DNA of 57,266 nt from UMGS1696 sp963642885 (GTDB taxonomy: Bacteria; Bacillota; Clostridia; Oscillospirales; CAG-272): the NCBI GenBank assembly GCA_963642885.1, contig CAVIJI010000011.1, positions 1 through 57,266 on the forward strand. The letters run 5' to 3'. The position numbers and the translations under genes were made by a program. The notes under the pieces are model-generated. The model did no database searches. It worked only from the letters and a program-made list of their open reading frames with translations, and had not been told where the DNA came from. This document shows, piece after piece, positions 8,270-17,359 of this stretch; within the stretch, counting starts at the first letter, position 1, and every line of letters starts with the position of its first letter.

Positions 8270-11005
8270 TCATATAACGATTTGTGCCGTACTTGTCGTG
8301 CGGCCTTTTTTCACGACTATTTTCTTGTCTATTTTTTCTTTTAAAGCATCAACATGCGATATAATTCCGATCGAACGACCGTCGGCCTGAGATGCAAGCA
8401 CGGATAACGCGTTGTCAAGCGAGTCGGAATCGAGCGAACCGAAGCCTTCATCTACAAATACCGAATCGATATGTATTCCTCCCGACTCCGCTTCGGTTTC
8501 ATCGGAAAGAGCAAGCGACAATGCGAGTGAGGCCATAAACGACTCACCGCCCGACAGTGTTTTTACGTCGCGCGATTTACCGTTCCAGTGATCCTTTATG
8601 TCCAAATCCAAGCCGTGATTTTTCTGCAGACCTATATCTGTTTTACGTGCAAGCTCGTATCTGCCACTGCTCATTTTCAACAGGCGTAAATTGGCTCGGC
8701 GAATTATTCTGTCAAACAGACGCATCTGCCAAAATGCCTCGAGAGTGATTTTCTCCTTACCGTTTACGTTTCCGTTTGCCGTATTGGCTATCAAAGCATA
8801 CAACGACGCATCCTTTTCGGCTTCATCGAGCTTTTCGAGTTCCTCCCGAAGCTTAAGCGAACAGCTGACATTCTTCTCGTAAACCGTATTTTTTCTGATA
8901 AGCTCGCTCATAGTCTCGGTGCTTTTCGTCTCGCATTCGTCGTACTCTTTTTTCAGACTTTCGTACTCGGGTGCTGTGTTGCAGTCAAGCTGTCTCTCAA
9001 ACGCTTCTTTAACGGACTTTGCCGCCTCATAAGCACTCTCGGCTTTTTTGAGCTCCTCATCCGCTTCTGCGTACAGCTTATCAAGCTTGTCGGCACGAGC
9101 CTTTAATACGGCGTTTTGTTTTTCGAGTTCGGAAGCCGATATATCGGGCAATCCGCCGCTCATTTTTTCTTCCGTACGTTTTTTCTCTTCCGCAAGTGAG
9201 GAAAGACGCAATACCTCGGCTGTTTTTTCATTAAAAGTCTTTTCGCAGTTTTCGTATTTCACGCGTATTGTCTCGAGTTTTTTCTCATCTTCCGAAATCG
9301 AAACGTTAAGCGCTTTCAGCATCTCTATCTGCCGATCTATTTTATTCGCCTCAAGCTTGTTTTTATCGGCAGCTTCATTTACCGCGTCTCTTGTTGCGTC
9401 GATATTATCACGATAAAGATCGCTGCTCTTTAATGCCTTAATAATTTCATCGATTTTTGTGCTGAATGCTCCCAAATCACGTGCGTATCCTTCAAGCTCT
9501 TCCTTTTTCTTTCTCAGTGTATCCTCGTATAAATCAAGGGTTTCCCGTGTAATATTGTTTTTTCCGAGTCTTGCAGGCTTTGGATGAACGGACGAACCGC
9601 AAACAGGACACTCCTCTCCGTCACGCAGATTCTGTGCAAGGATTCCCGCTATCGAATCGAAATACGATTGTGAGGCGGCATTGTATTCATGAAGTGTGTT
9701 GTTGTATTCCGCTTTCTTATTATCGTATTTTTTTCGGCAAAGTGTACCTTGACTGTAAATATTCTCATAATCCGTGAGCTTTTCGCGTGCCGAATCGATA
9801 TTTTTCTTCTCGGAATATATTTCACCCTGTCTTCTCACCGCTTCAGGCAGAACCGCGGTTTCGGTACGCTTTTCCTTAATACCGTTTTCCGTCTCGGCCT
9901 CTTCCGCAGACAAACGCTTGAGTTTTTCCTCCAAAGCCGCTTTTTCGGCGTTTTTATTCTTCAGATTTTCGAGAATTTCGTTTATACCACGCCTTATGCC
10001 ATCCCTTTCTCTGAGCCTTTCACATATTGTATTGTTGCGAATGATTGTCTCGCGAAGGTTCGCGGCTGTCTGCTTGTATTCGGATGACTTCTCCGCATTT
10101 GACCTTGCCGCATCCAATGTGCTTTTGCATTCATCGGCCTTTTTATCGGCTTCTCCGAGTTTTTTCTCGATAACCATATCATGCTCTGCTTTGTTGAGCC
10201 TTGCCGATATTTCCTTCAGCTGTGCGTTGATTATATTGCCGCTCTCAGTCAAATTTTGTATTTCGTTTTTTTCTCTGTCAAGCTCGTTGTTTAACAAATC
10301 CGTCAGTTCGTCACGAACGACATATCTTACTCCGTCCGTGACACTCTTCTTCCATTTGTCCGAATCAATCTCGAGCATTGACGCATATTGATCGGTATTA
10401 CCTGCGAGAACAGACACATTGTTTTTCTTTTCGGATGCCAATGCTTTAGCCTTTTCCGAGAAATATTCGAATGACTCCGTACCGAAAATCTGTCTTAGAA
10501 CCTCAATTCTTTCGTTGGTATCCGATAAAAGCAGCTTTCTGAATTCACCTTGTGCGATCATCACCGTACGTCTGAATCTCGCTTCATCGAGACCTATAAT
10601 CTCGCATACGGCACGTGAAACCTCCGATGCACGGCTTATGACTCCGCCGTCCGGCATAACAATGTGCGCCTCGTTTGATTTTACAAATGCGCGTTCTCCG
10701 TTACGCTTGGTTTTATCCTTACCGACTTCACGATATACGGTATATCTCTTACCTTTGTTTTCGAATTCAAGCTCCGCGTATGTCATATCATCTGGATGCG
10801 CGAATTTACTGCGGAACATCACATCACTGCGTACATCTCCGCTTGCACATCCGTAAAGCGCATACGTCATTGCGTCAAACAGCATGGTTTTTCCCGCTCC
10901 CGTGTCGCCGCAAACGAGATAAAGCCCGTCGAGCTTTTCCATATCAAGCACGACTTTTTCGGAATACGGCCCGAATGCCTGCATTGTCAGCTTAATCGGC
11001 TTCAT
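8270..11005 (-). CDS. sbcC: SbcC, exonuclease SbcCD ATPase subunit
   Basis: Rad50-like subunit of the SbcCD nuclease, which opens and cleaves hairpins and blocked DNA ends. About 911 residues. Walker A GDTGAGKT is at residues 33-40; a long coiled coil rich in Glu, Lys and Ala follows; the zinc hook CPVC is at 466-469; a second coiled coil leads to the ABC signature (TLSGGESFMASLALSLALS) and Walker B (VFVDEGFGSLD). The ATG at 11005 is preferred because GGGAG lies 8 bases upstream; an in-frame TTG extends to 11026. It overlaps the end of sbcD by 14 bases, so the two are translationally coupled. All expected motifs are intact. Confidence 0.96.
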   Translation of the reverse strand: MKPIKLTMQAFGPYSEKVVLDMEKLDGLYLVCGDTGAGKTMLFDAMTYALYGCASGDVRSDVMFRSKFAHPDDMTYAELEFENKGKRYTVYREVGKDKTKRNGERAFVKSNEAHIVMPDGGVISRASEVSRAVCEIIGLDEARFRRTVMIAQGEFRKLLLSDTNERIEVLRQIFGTESFEYFSEKAKALASEKKNNVSVLAGNTDQYASMLEIDSDKWKKSVTDGVRYVVRDELTDLLNNELDREKNEIQNLTESGNIINAQLKEISARLNKAEHDMVIEKKLGEADKKADECKSTLDAARSNAEKSSEYKQTAANLRETIIRNNTICERLRERDGIRRGINEILENLKNKNAEKAALEEKLKRLSAEEAETENGIKEKRTETAVLPEAVRRQGEIYSEKKNIDSAREKLTDYENIYSQGTLCRKKYDNKKAEYNNTLHEYNAASQSYFDSIAGILAQNLRDGEECPVCGSSVHPKPARLGKNNITRETLDLYEDTLRKKKEELEGYARDLGAFSTKIDEIIKALKSSDLYRDNIDATRDAVNEAADKNKLEANKIDRQIEMLKALNVSISEDEKKLETIRVKYENCEKTFNEKTAEVLRLSSLAEEKKRTEEKMSGGLPDISASELEKQNAVLKARADKLDKLYAEADEELKKAESAYEAAKSVKEAFERQLDCNTAPEYESLKKEYDECETKSTETMSELIRKNTVYEKNVSCSLKLREELEKLDEAEKDASLYALIANTANGNVNGKEKITLEAFWQMRLFDRIIRRANLRLLKMSSGRYELARKTDIGLQKNHGLDLDIKDHWNGKSRDVKTLSGGESFMASLALSLALSDETEAESGGIHIDSVFVDEGFGSLDSDSLDNALSVLASQADGRSIGIISHVDALKEKIDKKIVVKKGRTTSTAQIVI

Positions 11006-12137
11006 GATGTGCTCTCCCTTCCGCAAATATTTCCGACACGATTTTCTTCATGTCATCCGACGGCGCACTTCCGTTCTGAAGCTCATACAGCTCGGCAAAT
11101 ACATCCTCGGGTGTAAACGAATCGGTAATTTTCCCGCCGATATCGTCCATATCGACAACGGTATTCTGTGTTCTCTTATTGTCGTATGAAATCGTCAGTA
11201 AATTCGGATAAATTATCCTCAGCTTCATTACAACGTCCGGTATATCCTCCTCATCAGTGAGAACAGCCTTTATATAGTCTCCCTCTCCGACACTCTGACG
11301 CATTTCGAGCGATGTCAATTCATCATATGTCCCGCGCAGTTCTCTTATCTCGTGCATGGGCTTCAGCGGTACCTGCTTCACCGTCAGGTCTCCTTTGCTT
11401 CCGAGCGTCACAATGTTTACGCATTTTGATGGCTCACGTTCCGCAAACGAACATCTTAAAATCGACCCGGAATATCGAATTTTATCTCCGACACTGTGTG
11501 CGGTATGAAGATGCCCGAAGGCGGTATAATCATAATCCGAGAAAATCTCGGGTGAAATATATCCCGTACCGCCTGTTTCGTCATCATCCTCGCCGCCGTA
11601 CGTTTTTTCGCCCGTATAGCCGTGTACTACCACAACATTGCGTTCCGACTTATTCTGCTCCAGACATCCGAGCTGATACTTTACCGCATCGGTGTAATTC
11701 GTGATGCTCTCGCCTGCATAAATCGAGCATACAGACGGCTTAACAAACGGGAGCATAATAAACCCGACCGTTCCGTATTCATCGGTTAACTCCGCTTTAT
11801 GAGTTTTCCCGTCAAACGGAGTGGAAAAATATACACCGCTTTTCTTCAGTATATCCGAAAAACACCCCACACGCTCGGCGGAATCATGATTCCCGCTTAT
11901 CGCAATTACGGTCAGATTATAGCCTACCAGCTTTGACACAAAATCGTCGAATATTTTTATAGATTCGGGAGAAGGATTCGAGCGGTCGTATATGTCACCC
12001 GCAATTACCACCGCAGTACATTCTTCCTTTAATGCCGTATCGGCTATTTCATCAAGCAAATATACTATTTCATCGTTCATCGGCTGTTCGCAAAGCTTTA
12101 AACCGATATGCAAATCGGATGTGTGAAGAAATTTCAT
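10992..12137 (-). CDS. sbcD: SbcD, exonuclease SbcCD nuclease subunit
   Basis: Mre11-like metallophosphoesterase of the SbcCD complex, 381 residues. The phosphodiesterase motifs are all visible in order: HTSDLHIG at the N-terminus, VIAGDIYDR, ISGNHD, VVVHG and FGHLHTAH. The gene overlaps sbcC downstream by 14 bases and its ATG shares one base with the TGA of the oxidoreductase gene upstream (TGATG), so the three genes form one tightly coupled unit. Confidence 0.96.
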   Translation of the reverse strand: MKFLHTSDLHIGLKLCEQPMNDEIVYLLDEIADTALKEECTAVVIAGDIYDRSNPSPESIKIFDDFVSKLVGYNLTVIAISGNHDSAERVGCFSDILKKSGVYFSTPFDGKTHKAELTDEYGTVGFIMLPFVKPSVCSIYAGESITNYTDAVKYQLGCLEQNKSERNVVVVHGYTGEKTYGGEDDDETGGTGYISPEIFSDYDYTAFGHLHTAHSVGDKIRYSGSILRCSFAEREPSKCVNIVTLGSKGDLTVKQVPLKPMHEIRELRGTYDELTSLEMRQSVGEGDYIKAVLTDEEDIPDVVMKLRIIYPNLLTISYDNKRTQNTVVDMDDIGGKITDSFTPEDVFAELYELQNGSAPSDDMKKIVSEIFAEGRAHHEAD

Positions 12138-13159
12138 CAGAGCTGTACCGTCCGTTTGTTTATTTCCCGAGCAATTTCGAGTATGTCGAGACTTTCCTCG
12201 TAGCTTAAAAGCGGCTCTGCCTGCTTATATTGAGTTTGTTGTTTTGTTAAAGCATCTGTGAAGGCTTTCACGGACACCTTATCCGTACTGCTTCTGTATA
12301 TCAGACAATCATCGCCTAACTCATCGGGTATCACTTCCCCCGCATGAAGCATCTTTTTCGTTTTAGTCGGATCGAATGTGTCGCCGTATATCCTTATTTC
12401 ACCGCCTGTCAATTCAAGTCTCTTACCGTATGAATAAAGATTATAGAATAGGCTGTCGGTTAAGCCGTAGCTTCCGAGCGAAAGAACCAGCGTTGTATTC
12501 GACGAATATGTAATCATGGCATTGAGGCTGTCTTCCGTGCAGTAATCGGCTATACCGACAATGTATCCGCGACTTGATACCGCATTAAACGATTTGATTT
12601 TTCCGAACAGAATATCGGAAACGGTAAGAATGTCGATTCCTTTTTCGAAAAGAATTCCTCCGCTCAGTTCTCCGTCTCTCTTCCAGAATTCCGACGGCGG
12701 CGGTGTTATTCTTTCGGCTTCCGCACGTATAATTTGATTGTTATTCACAAAGTTCCTTATGACCTGCATCAGCTTCGAGTAGTACAGTTCACTGTGTACG
12801 GCACCGACAACACCCTTTTCCCGTACTTTTCGTGCAATGATACGACTTTTTTCGGTACTGCTAGAAACAGGTATCTCCGTCAAAAAGCTTACGCCTTCAT
12901 CTGCGGCAAAAAGCAGTATGTCATCAGTACAGTACGGCGGAGTGCATACAATCACCGCGTCGGGTGATTGTTCCTCAAACATAATTCTATAGTCCGAATA
13001 TGCTGTTCCGCCGAACTTTTCGGCAAGCACTTCGGCACGTTCGATATTCAGGTCGCAAAATCCGACAATACGGGCGTCAACATTCGCACCCGAGTCGAAA
13101 AATTCTTTACATCTCGCCTCTCCGCTGCTTCCGCATCCGATAAGTACGGTTTTTATCAT
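12137..13159 (-). CDS. Gfo/Idh/MocA-family oxidoreductase
   Basis: Predicted NAD(P)-dependent sugar or cyclitol dehydrogenase-like protein of 340 residues. The N-terminal Rossmann fold shows TVLIGCGSSGEA, and the VIVCTPPYCTDDIL and FLTEIPVSSSTEKSR stretches follow the family order; the catalytic Lys of the EKP motif is not evident (EIP here), so classical dehydrogenase activity is doubtful. The start at 13159 fits an AAAGGA 9 bases upstream. It is the first gene of the sbcDC unit and overlaps sbcD by one base. No sugar-pathway genes are next to it. A role tied to DNA repair is not known for this family; the linkage may simply be operon hitch-hiking. Confidence 0.75.
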   Translation of the reverse strand: MIKTVLIGCGSSGEARCKEFFDSGANVDARIVGFCDLNIERAEVLAEKFGGTAYSDYRIMFEEQSPDAVIVCTPPYCTDDILLFAADEGVSFLTEIPVSSSTEKSRIIARKVREKGVVGAVHSELYYSKLMQVIRNFVNNNQIIRAEAERITPPPSEFWKRDGELSGGILFEKGIDILTVSDILFGKIKSFNAVSSRGYIVGIADYCTEDSLNAMITYSSNTTLVLSLGSYGLTDSLFYNLYSYGKRLELTGGEIRIYGDTFDPTKTKKMLHAGEVIPDELGDDCLIYRSSTDKVSVKAFTDALTKQQTQYKQAEPLLSYEESLDILEIAREINKRTVQL

Positions 13160-13180
13160 GTTACACATTCCTTTCAACAA

Positions 13181-13219
13181 CAAAAGCGGACGTGATATGA
13201 TTAAGTTACCACGCCCGCC
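13181..13219 (-). terminator. Terminator after pgk-tpiA
   Basis: On the minus strand GCGGGCGTGG pairs with TCACGTCCGC (plus-strand arms 13185-13194 and 13209-13218, one G-U pair) and TTTTGTTG follows. It lies after tpiA and ends just before the ribosome binding site of the oxidoreductase gene. Confidence 0.7.
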
Positions 13220-13272
13220 TCGAACACGATATTAATCAATGTCCGTTATAGTATTTATTTTTAATTTTCCGA

Positions 13273-14043
13273 TTATGCCTGTGCGGCGTCTACTATCTTC
13301 GCGAACTTTTCGGGAACGAGTGATGCACCGCCGATAAGTCCTCCGTCAACGTCGAGCTTTGAAAGAAGCTCAGCAGCGTTGCCGTCGTTCATGCTTCCGC
13401 CGTACTGAATCGTAAGAGCTTCGGCTACATCATCGGAATAAAGACCTGCTACGGTCTTACGGATGAGTGCGCAAACTTCTTCGGCCTGATCCGGTGTAGC
13501 TGTAAGACCTGTACCGATTGCCCATACGGGTTCATATGCGATAACAACATTCTTCATCTGTTCCGCGGAAACGCCTGCGAGATCAAGCTTTGTCTGCATG
13601 GAAACGATTTCATCGGTAATACCCGCCTGACGCTGTTCGAGTACTTCGCCGAGGCAAAGAATAACCTTAAGTCCCGCGTCGAGAGCGGCACGTGTTCTCT
13701 TATTGACTGTGGTATCTGTCTCACCGAAATACTGTCTTCTCTCGGAGTGACCGATAATTACATATTCAACACCGCATTCATTGAGCATATCAGCCGAAAT
13801 TTCGCCTGTGAATGCTCCCTTTTTCTCAAAATGAACGTTCTGTGCTCCTATTTTTACCTGTGTGCCCTTTGCGGCTTCAACTGCGTTCGCGATGTCCACA
13901 AACGGCACGCAAAGAACTACTTCACAACCGTTCTTTCCGGCTGTAAGCTTAGCTGTTTCCTCAACTGCGATTTTAGCAGCCGAAGGAGTCATATTCATTT
14001 TCCAGTTACCAGCGATGATAACCTTACGAGATTCTTTTTTCAT
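13273..14043 (-). CDS. tpiA: Triosephosphate isomerase
   Basis: Glycolytic enzyme interconverting dihydroxyacetone phosphate and glyceraldehyde 3-phosphate. 256 residues, a normal length. Visible motifs are the N-terminal AGNWKMNMTPS with the catalytic Lys, IIGHSERRQYFGE with the catalytic His, AYEPVWAIGTG with the catalytic Glu, and the phosphate-gripping IQYGGSMND and DGGLIGGASL. It follows pgk by 30 bases in the same direction; a glycolytic pgk-tpiA pair is common in Firmicutes. Confidence 0.97.
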   Translation of the reverse strand: MKKESRKVIIAGNWKMNMTPSAAKIAVEETAKLTAGKNGCEVVLCVPFVDIANAVEAAKGTQVKIGAQNVHFEKKGAFTGEISADMLNECGVEYVIIGHSERRQYFGETDTTVNKRTRAALDAGLKVILCLGEVLEQRQAGITDEIVSMQTKLDLAGVSAEQMKNVVIAYEPVWAIGTGLTATPDQAEEVCALIRKTVAGLYSDDVAEALTIQYGGSMNDGNAAELLSKLDVDGGLIGGASLVPEKFAKIVDAAQA

Positions 14044-14073
14044 TTATCCAGCCTTCTGTTACAGTAATTTTAA

Positions 14074-15366
14074 TTATTTATCAAGGAGACAAGCGATTCC
14101 GGGAAGCTCAAGTCCTTCGAGGAATTCGAGAGAAGCTCCGCCGCCTGTGGAAATGTGAGTCATCTTGTCTGCGAAGCCGAGGTTTTCCACAGCAGCCGCG
14201 GAGTCACCGCCGCCGATGATGGAGATAGCACCGGACTCGGCTACGGCCTTAGCAACAGCCTTTGTACCGGATGCGAAGTTTTCCCATTCGGAAACGCCCA
14301 TAGGTCCGTTCCAAACTACTGTTCCGGCACCTACAAGAGTCTTTGAGAAGAGTTCCTGAGTCTTTTCGCCGATATCGAGACCCATCCAGCCGTCCGGAAT
14401 GGAATCCGAGTAGATTCTCATAAATGTTGTGTCTTCTTTGTATTCGCGGCCGATAACGTTATCTACGGGAAGAAGGAATGCTACACCCTTTTCTCTTGCC
14501 TTTTTCATTGTTTCGCGTGCAACGTCGAGTTTGTCATCTTCGCAAATAGATGTACCGATGGAGTTGCCCATTGAACGGAAGAATGTATATGCCATACCGC
14601 CGCCGATTATAAGAACATCAACCTTGTCGATGAGGTTATTGATAACGCCGATCTTATCGGAAACCTTAGCGCCGCCGAGAATAGCAACGAAGGGTCTCTT
14701 GGGATCGTCAAGTGCCTGACCCATAATTGTGATTTCCTTCTGAATGAGGAAACCGCAAACTGCGGGAAGATATGCGGCAACGCCTGCTGTGGAGGAATGT
14801 GCTCTGTGAGCTGTTCCGAATGCATCGTTCACATAAACCTCTGCCATGGAAGCGAGCTTTTCGGAGAATGCGGGATCGTTCTTTTCTTCAGCTGCATGGA
14901 AACGAACGTTTTCGAGAAGAAGAACTTCGCCTTCCTTAAGGTTGAGAGCCATCTCATGAGTCTTTTCGCCTACTACATCGGGAGCGAGAACTGCGGGAAC
15001 GCCTCTTTCGTTGAGAGCTTCTGCGATAATCTTAAGAGAAAGAGCGGTACGATCCTTCTTAGCCTTTTCGAGAGCGGCATCCTTTGCAGCTGCCTGTTCG
15101 CCTTCGGGAAGAGCTTCGATCTTTGCCTTTTCCTTTTTATTGAGGGAAACCTTTTCGTCAAGTACATTGTGAGGTCTGCCCATATGAGAGCAAAGGATAA
15201 CCTTTGCGCCGTGTTCCATAAGATACTTTATTGTGGGAAGAGCACCGTCAATTCTCTTTGCGTCTGTAATAACGCCGTCCTTAACGGGTACGTTAAAGTC
15301 GCATCTTACAAGGACTCTTTTGCCCTTGACGTCGATATCTTCAACAGATTTCTTGTTGTAAGTCAT
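14074..15366 (-). CDS. pgk: Phosphoglycerate kinase
   Basis: Glycolytic kinase making ATP and 3-phosphoglycerate, about 430 residues, somewhat longer than the 395-residue norm because of a Lys/Glu/Ala-rich insert (residues about 75-105) after HMGRP, seen also in other clostridial enzymes. Motifs are VLVRCDFNVPVKDG, SHMGRPHN, LLLENVRFH, AILGGAKVSDKIGVI and the C-terminal IGGGDSAAAV and TGGGASLEFLEG. The start at 15366 is chosen for AAAGAGG 6 bases upstream; the open frame extends further to 15423 without a ribosome binding site. It heads an operon with tpiA. Confidence 0.97.
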   Translation of the reverse strand: MTYNKKSVEDIDVKGKRVLVRCDFNVPVKDGVITDAKRIDGALPTIKYLMEHGAKVILCSHMGRPHNVLDEKVSLNKKEKAKIEALPEGEQAAAKDAALEKAKKDRTALSLKIIAEALNERGVPAVLAPDVVGEKTHEMALNLKEGEVLLLENVRFHAAEEKNDPAFSEKLASMAEVYVNDAFGTAHRAHSSTAGVAAYLPAVCGFLIQKEITIMGQALDDPKRPFVAILGGAKVSDKIGVINNLIDKVDVLIIGGGMAYTFFRSMGNSIGTSICEDDKLDVARETMKKAREKGVAFLLPVDNVIGREYKEDTTFMRIYSDSIPDGWMGLDIGEKTQELFSKTLVGAGTVVWNGPMGVSEWENFASGTKAVAKAVAESGAISIIGGGDSAAAVENLGFADKMTHISTGGGASLEFLEGLELPGIACLLDK

Positions 15367-15411
15367 ATTATACCTCTTTAAGTTAAAATATTGAATCTTA
15401 TTCACGGTATT

Positions 15412-15440
15412 AATATACCACAAATTCCCGATTTAATCAA
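15412..15440 (-). promoter_or_regulatory. Promoter of pgk-tpiA
   Basis: On the minus strand TTGATT (plus-strand 15435-15440), 17-bp spacer, TATATT (plus-strand 15412-15417), about 40 bases upstream of the pgk ATG. Confidence 0.75.
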
Positions 15441-15661
15441 CCGTTTTCACAAAAAAATTACGATAGGACATAAATGATGTTACATATAAAATACCTGTTT
15501 CATCAAATAAACCAAATCGGAGTGTGCGGTCTTACGATATACCGTTTTTCGTCATTGTGCAAGCACCGATATTAAGCCGTCGAAGGTGTAATGCACGGAT
15601 TCGCACACTTCGCCATCGGTCGGCTCATCCTTATATTCTCATTAAAATAAGGTATCCTGCG
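15441..15661. other. Non-coding gap between pgk and birA with an unexplained hairpin
   Basis: No credible gene is seen. The stretch at about 15573-15631 can fold: CGAAGGTGT (15581-15589) with ACACTTCG (15604-15611) and outer GCCG/CGGC arms. A weak AT-rich hairpin (CCTTAT/ATAAGG) sits near 15630-15656 just before the birA promoter. On the minus strand the hairpin contains a 14-codon ATG frame (MAKCANPCITPSTA) without a clear ribosome binding site; I do not call it a gene. Confidence 0.4.
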
Positions 15662-15690
15662 TTGACTTTTTCCGCGAAATCTGTTAGAAT
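15662..15690 (+). promoter_or_regulatory. Promoter of the birA operon
   Basis: TTGACT (15662-15667), 17-bp spacer, TAGAAT (15685-15690). An AATGAT/ATCATT inverted repeat (15692-15711) lies directly at the predicted start of transcription. Confidence 0.75.
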
Positions 15691-15738
15691 TAATGATGTG
15701 GATTAATCATTTCTTCTTTAATTATTATCGGTCGATTT

Positions 15739-16524
15739 ATGCTTAACAAAACCACTCTCGAAAACAATCTCCCCGAATTGAATATCATTGTCAAGGAGAC
15801 AACCTGCTCGACAAACAATGACGCAAAGGAACTCCTTATATCAAACCCGTCCGACACGCTGATTACGGCGGAGACACAGACGGGCGGACGCGGCAGACAG
15901 GGAAAAACTTTCTCCTCTCCCGCGGGTGGGCTTTACATGACACTGCTTCTGAAATGCGGAATGCCCATGACCTCTGCCGTTGGCGCCACATCGTGTGCCG
16001 CGGTTGCCGTTGCCCGTGCTCTGAAAAAAACATGCTGTATCGATGCCGGAATCAAGTGGGTAAACGATATCTATGTTAACCGAAAAAAGCTGTGCGGTAT
16101 TCTCACGGAAGCCGTAAACGACTATACCGAATGCATTACGAAATATCTCATAATCGGCATCGGCATGAATGTTTTGTCGTCTCCGATTCTTACTCCGTCA
16201 CCATCGCAGACATCCCCTGCCGAATGCACATGCCTTGCGGAGCTCGGAATCAACACACCGAGAGAGGAGATTTGCGCCGCGGCAGTGCGTGAGCTTCTCT
16301 TAATGCGTTCACACGAATTCCGTTTTGACATGATAGCGGACGAATACACATCACATTCCGTTGTAATAGGCAGTGAAATCAGCTATACGAAAAACGGAGT
16401 GACAAAATACGGCACCGCCGTCGGAATAAACGAGCACGGCGGATTGACGGTAATGTCAAACGGAGAAATTATTACTCTCGACTCCGGAGAAATAAGCGTC
16501 AGAGCTCTTCGGAACAGAAACTAA
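15739..16524 (+). CDS. birA: Biotin-[acetyl-CoA-carboxylase] ligase, no DNA-binding domain
   Basis: Attaches biotin to biotin-dependent carboxylases through biotinyl-AMP. 261 residues. The catalytic domain is complete: ETTCSTNNDAKELL, the adenylate loop TGGRGRQGKTFSSPAGG, IKWVNDIYVNRKKLCGILTE and LIIGIGMNVL, then a small C-terminal beta domain. The N-terminal helix-turn-helix of the repressor-type BirA is missing; the protein begins almost directly with the catalytic domain, so it cannot repress biotin genes in the classical way. The ATG has no obvious ribosome binding site. It is the first gene of a five-gene operon; the biotin transporter gene bioY is 10 kb away in the same window. Confidence 0.93.
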   Translation: MLNKTTLENNLPELNIIVKETTCSTNNDAKELLISNPSDTLITAETQTGGRGRQGKTFSSPAGGLYMTLLLKCGMPMTSAVGATSCAAVAVARALKKTCCIDAGIKWVNDIYVNRKKLCGILTEAVNDYTECITKYLIIGIGMNVLSSPILTPSPSQTSPAECTCLAELGINTPREEICAAAVRELLLMRSHEFRFDMIADEYTSHSVVIGSEISYTKNGVTKYGTAVGINEHGGLTVMSNGEIITLDSGEISVRALRNRN

Positions 16525-16579
16525 AGCTAAAAAATTACATTCAACATACCGAATTTAACGAAAGGCTCGGTGATTTTTT

Positions 16580-17344
16580 ATGACTCATACAACCGACGAG
16601 AAAACACTCGCTTATATAAACATGTATGCGATTTTGGGAGGGCTGACCGCGCTCTGCGATATCGTAACCGATGCCGGTGCTATTCTCGGAAGATCGAACT
16701 GCTCCATCGGATTCTCGGTCAAGGACGGTCCTCACGCCACCCTTAATTTTGTCGGCGGAAGATGCAGAATAATCGACGGAACCGATGAATGCGATATTCT
16801 GCTTCGCTTCCCGTCCTGCGACAAATTCAATAAAATGATTACGGGAGAATACACTCCCATACCGGCACATGGATTAACCAAGGTTTCATTTCTGCTCGGT
16901 AAATTCAAAAAGCTCACGGATCTTCTCGAATCATACCTGAGGCCCACCGGTGACAAGCAATACGACGACGCATTTATGAGACAAAGCACACTGATAATGT
17001 TCCGCGTCATCGTATCCGCGGTCGCTCAGATAGGCAACCACGACAAGATAGGACAGTTCAGTGCTTCGAATATAGTGGACGGTGTTGTCAAATTCGAAAT
17101 TATGGGCTGTGCCAAAGCCGCGATTGCCGTCGAGGGACATTACCTCACCATGCTCGACAGAGTACCGAAAAATATTACATCTTACATGGCATTCTCCGAT
17201 ATAAAGAGCGCACGTGATTTGTTCGACGGCAATATCAACGCCGTAACCGCCGTGGGCAGCGGAACGGTGCGCATGGGCGGAATTATATCGCAAATCGACA
17301 ACATAAATAAAATAATGTCCAGAGTAGAACTTTATCTGAAATAA
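16580..17344 (+). CDS. SCP2-like protein of unknown function
   Basis: Soluble protein of 254 residues with no signal peptide or membrane segment. The first part (about residues 30-110) resembles an SCP2 lipid-binding-like fold: FSVKDGPHATLNFVGGRC, a DILLRFPSCDKFNKMITGE block and PIPAHGL. This assignment is from general pattern and is tentative. It lies 55 bases after birA and 15 bases before an aminotransferase gene, so it belongs to the same transcript. The close pairing with the aminotransferase suggests they work on the same compound, possibly a hydrophobic or lipid-linked one; this is inference. Confidence 0.5.
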   Translation: MTHTTDEKTLAYINMYAILGGLTALCDIVTDAGAILGRSNCSIGFSVKDGPHATLNFVGGRCRIIDGTDECDILLRFPSCDKFNKMITGEYTPIPAHGLTKVSFLLGKFKKLTDLLESYLRPTGDKQYDDAFMRQSTLIMFRVIVSAVAQIGNHDKIGQFSASNIVDGVVKFEIMGCAKAAIAVEGHYLTMLDRVPKNITSYMAFSDIKSARDLFDGNINAVTAVGSGTVRMGGIISQIDNINKIMSRVELYLK

Positions 17345-17359
17345 CAGGAGCTTAATATT

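Noticed and set aside
9774..10391. 205-codon Ser/Phe-rich open frame on the plus strand
   Set aside because: Antisense to the coiled-coil region of sbcC; the odd composition reflects the reverse complement of Glu/Lys codons.
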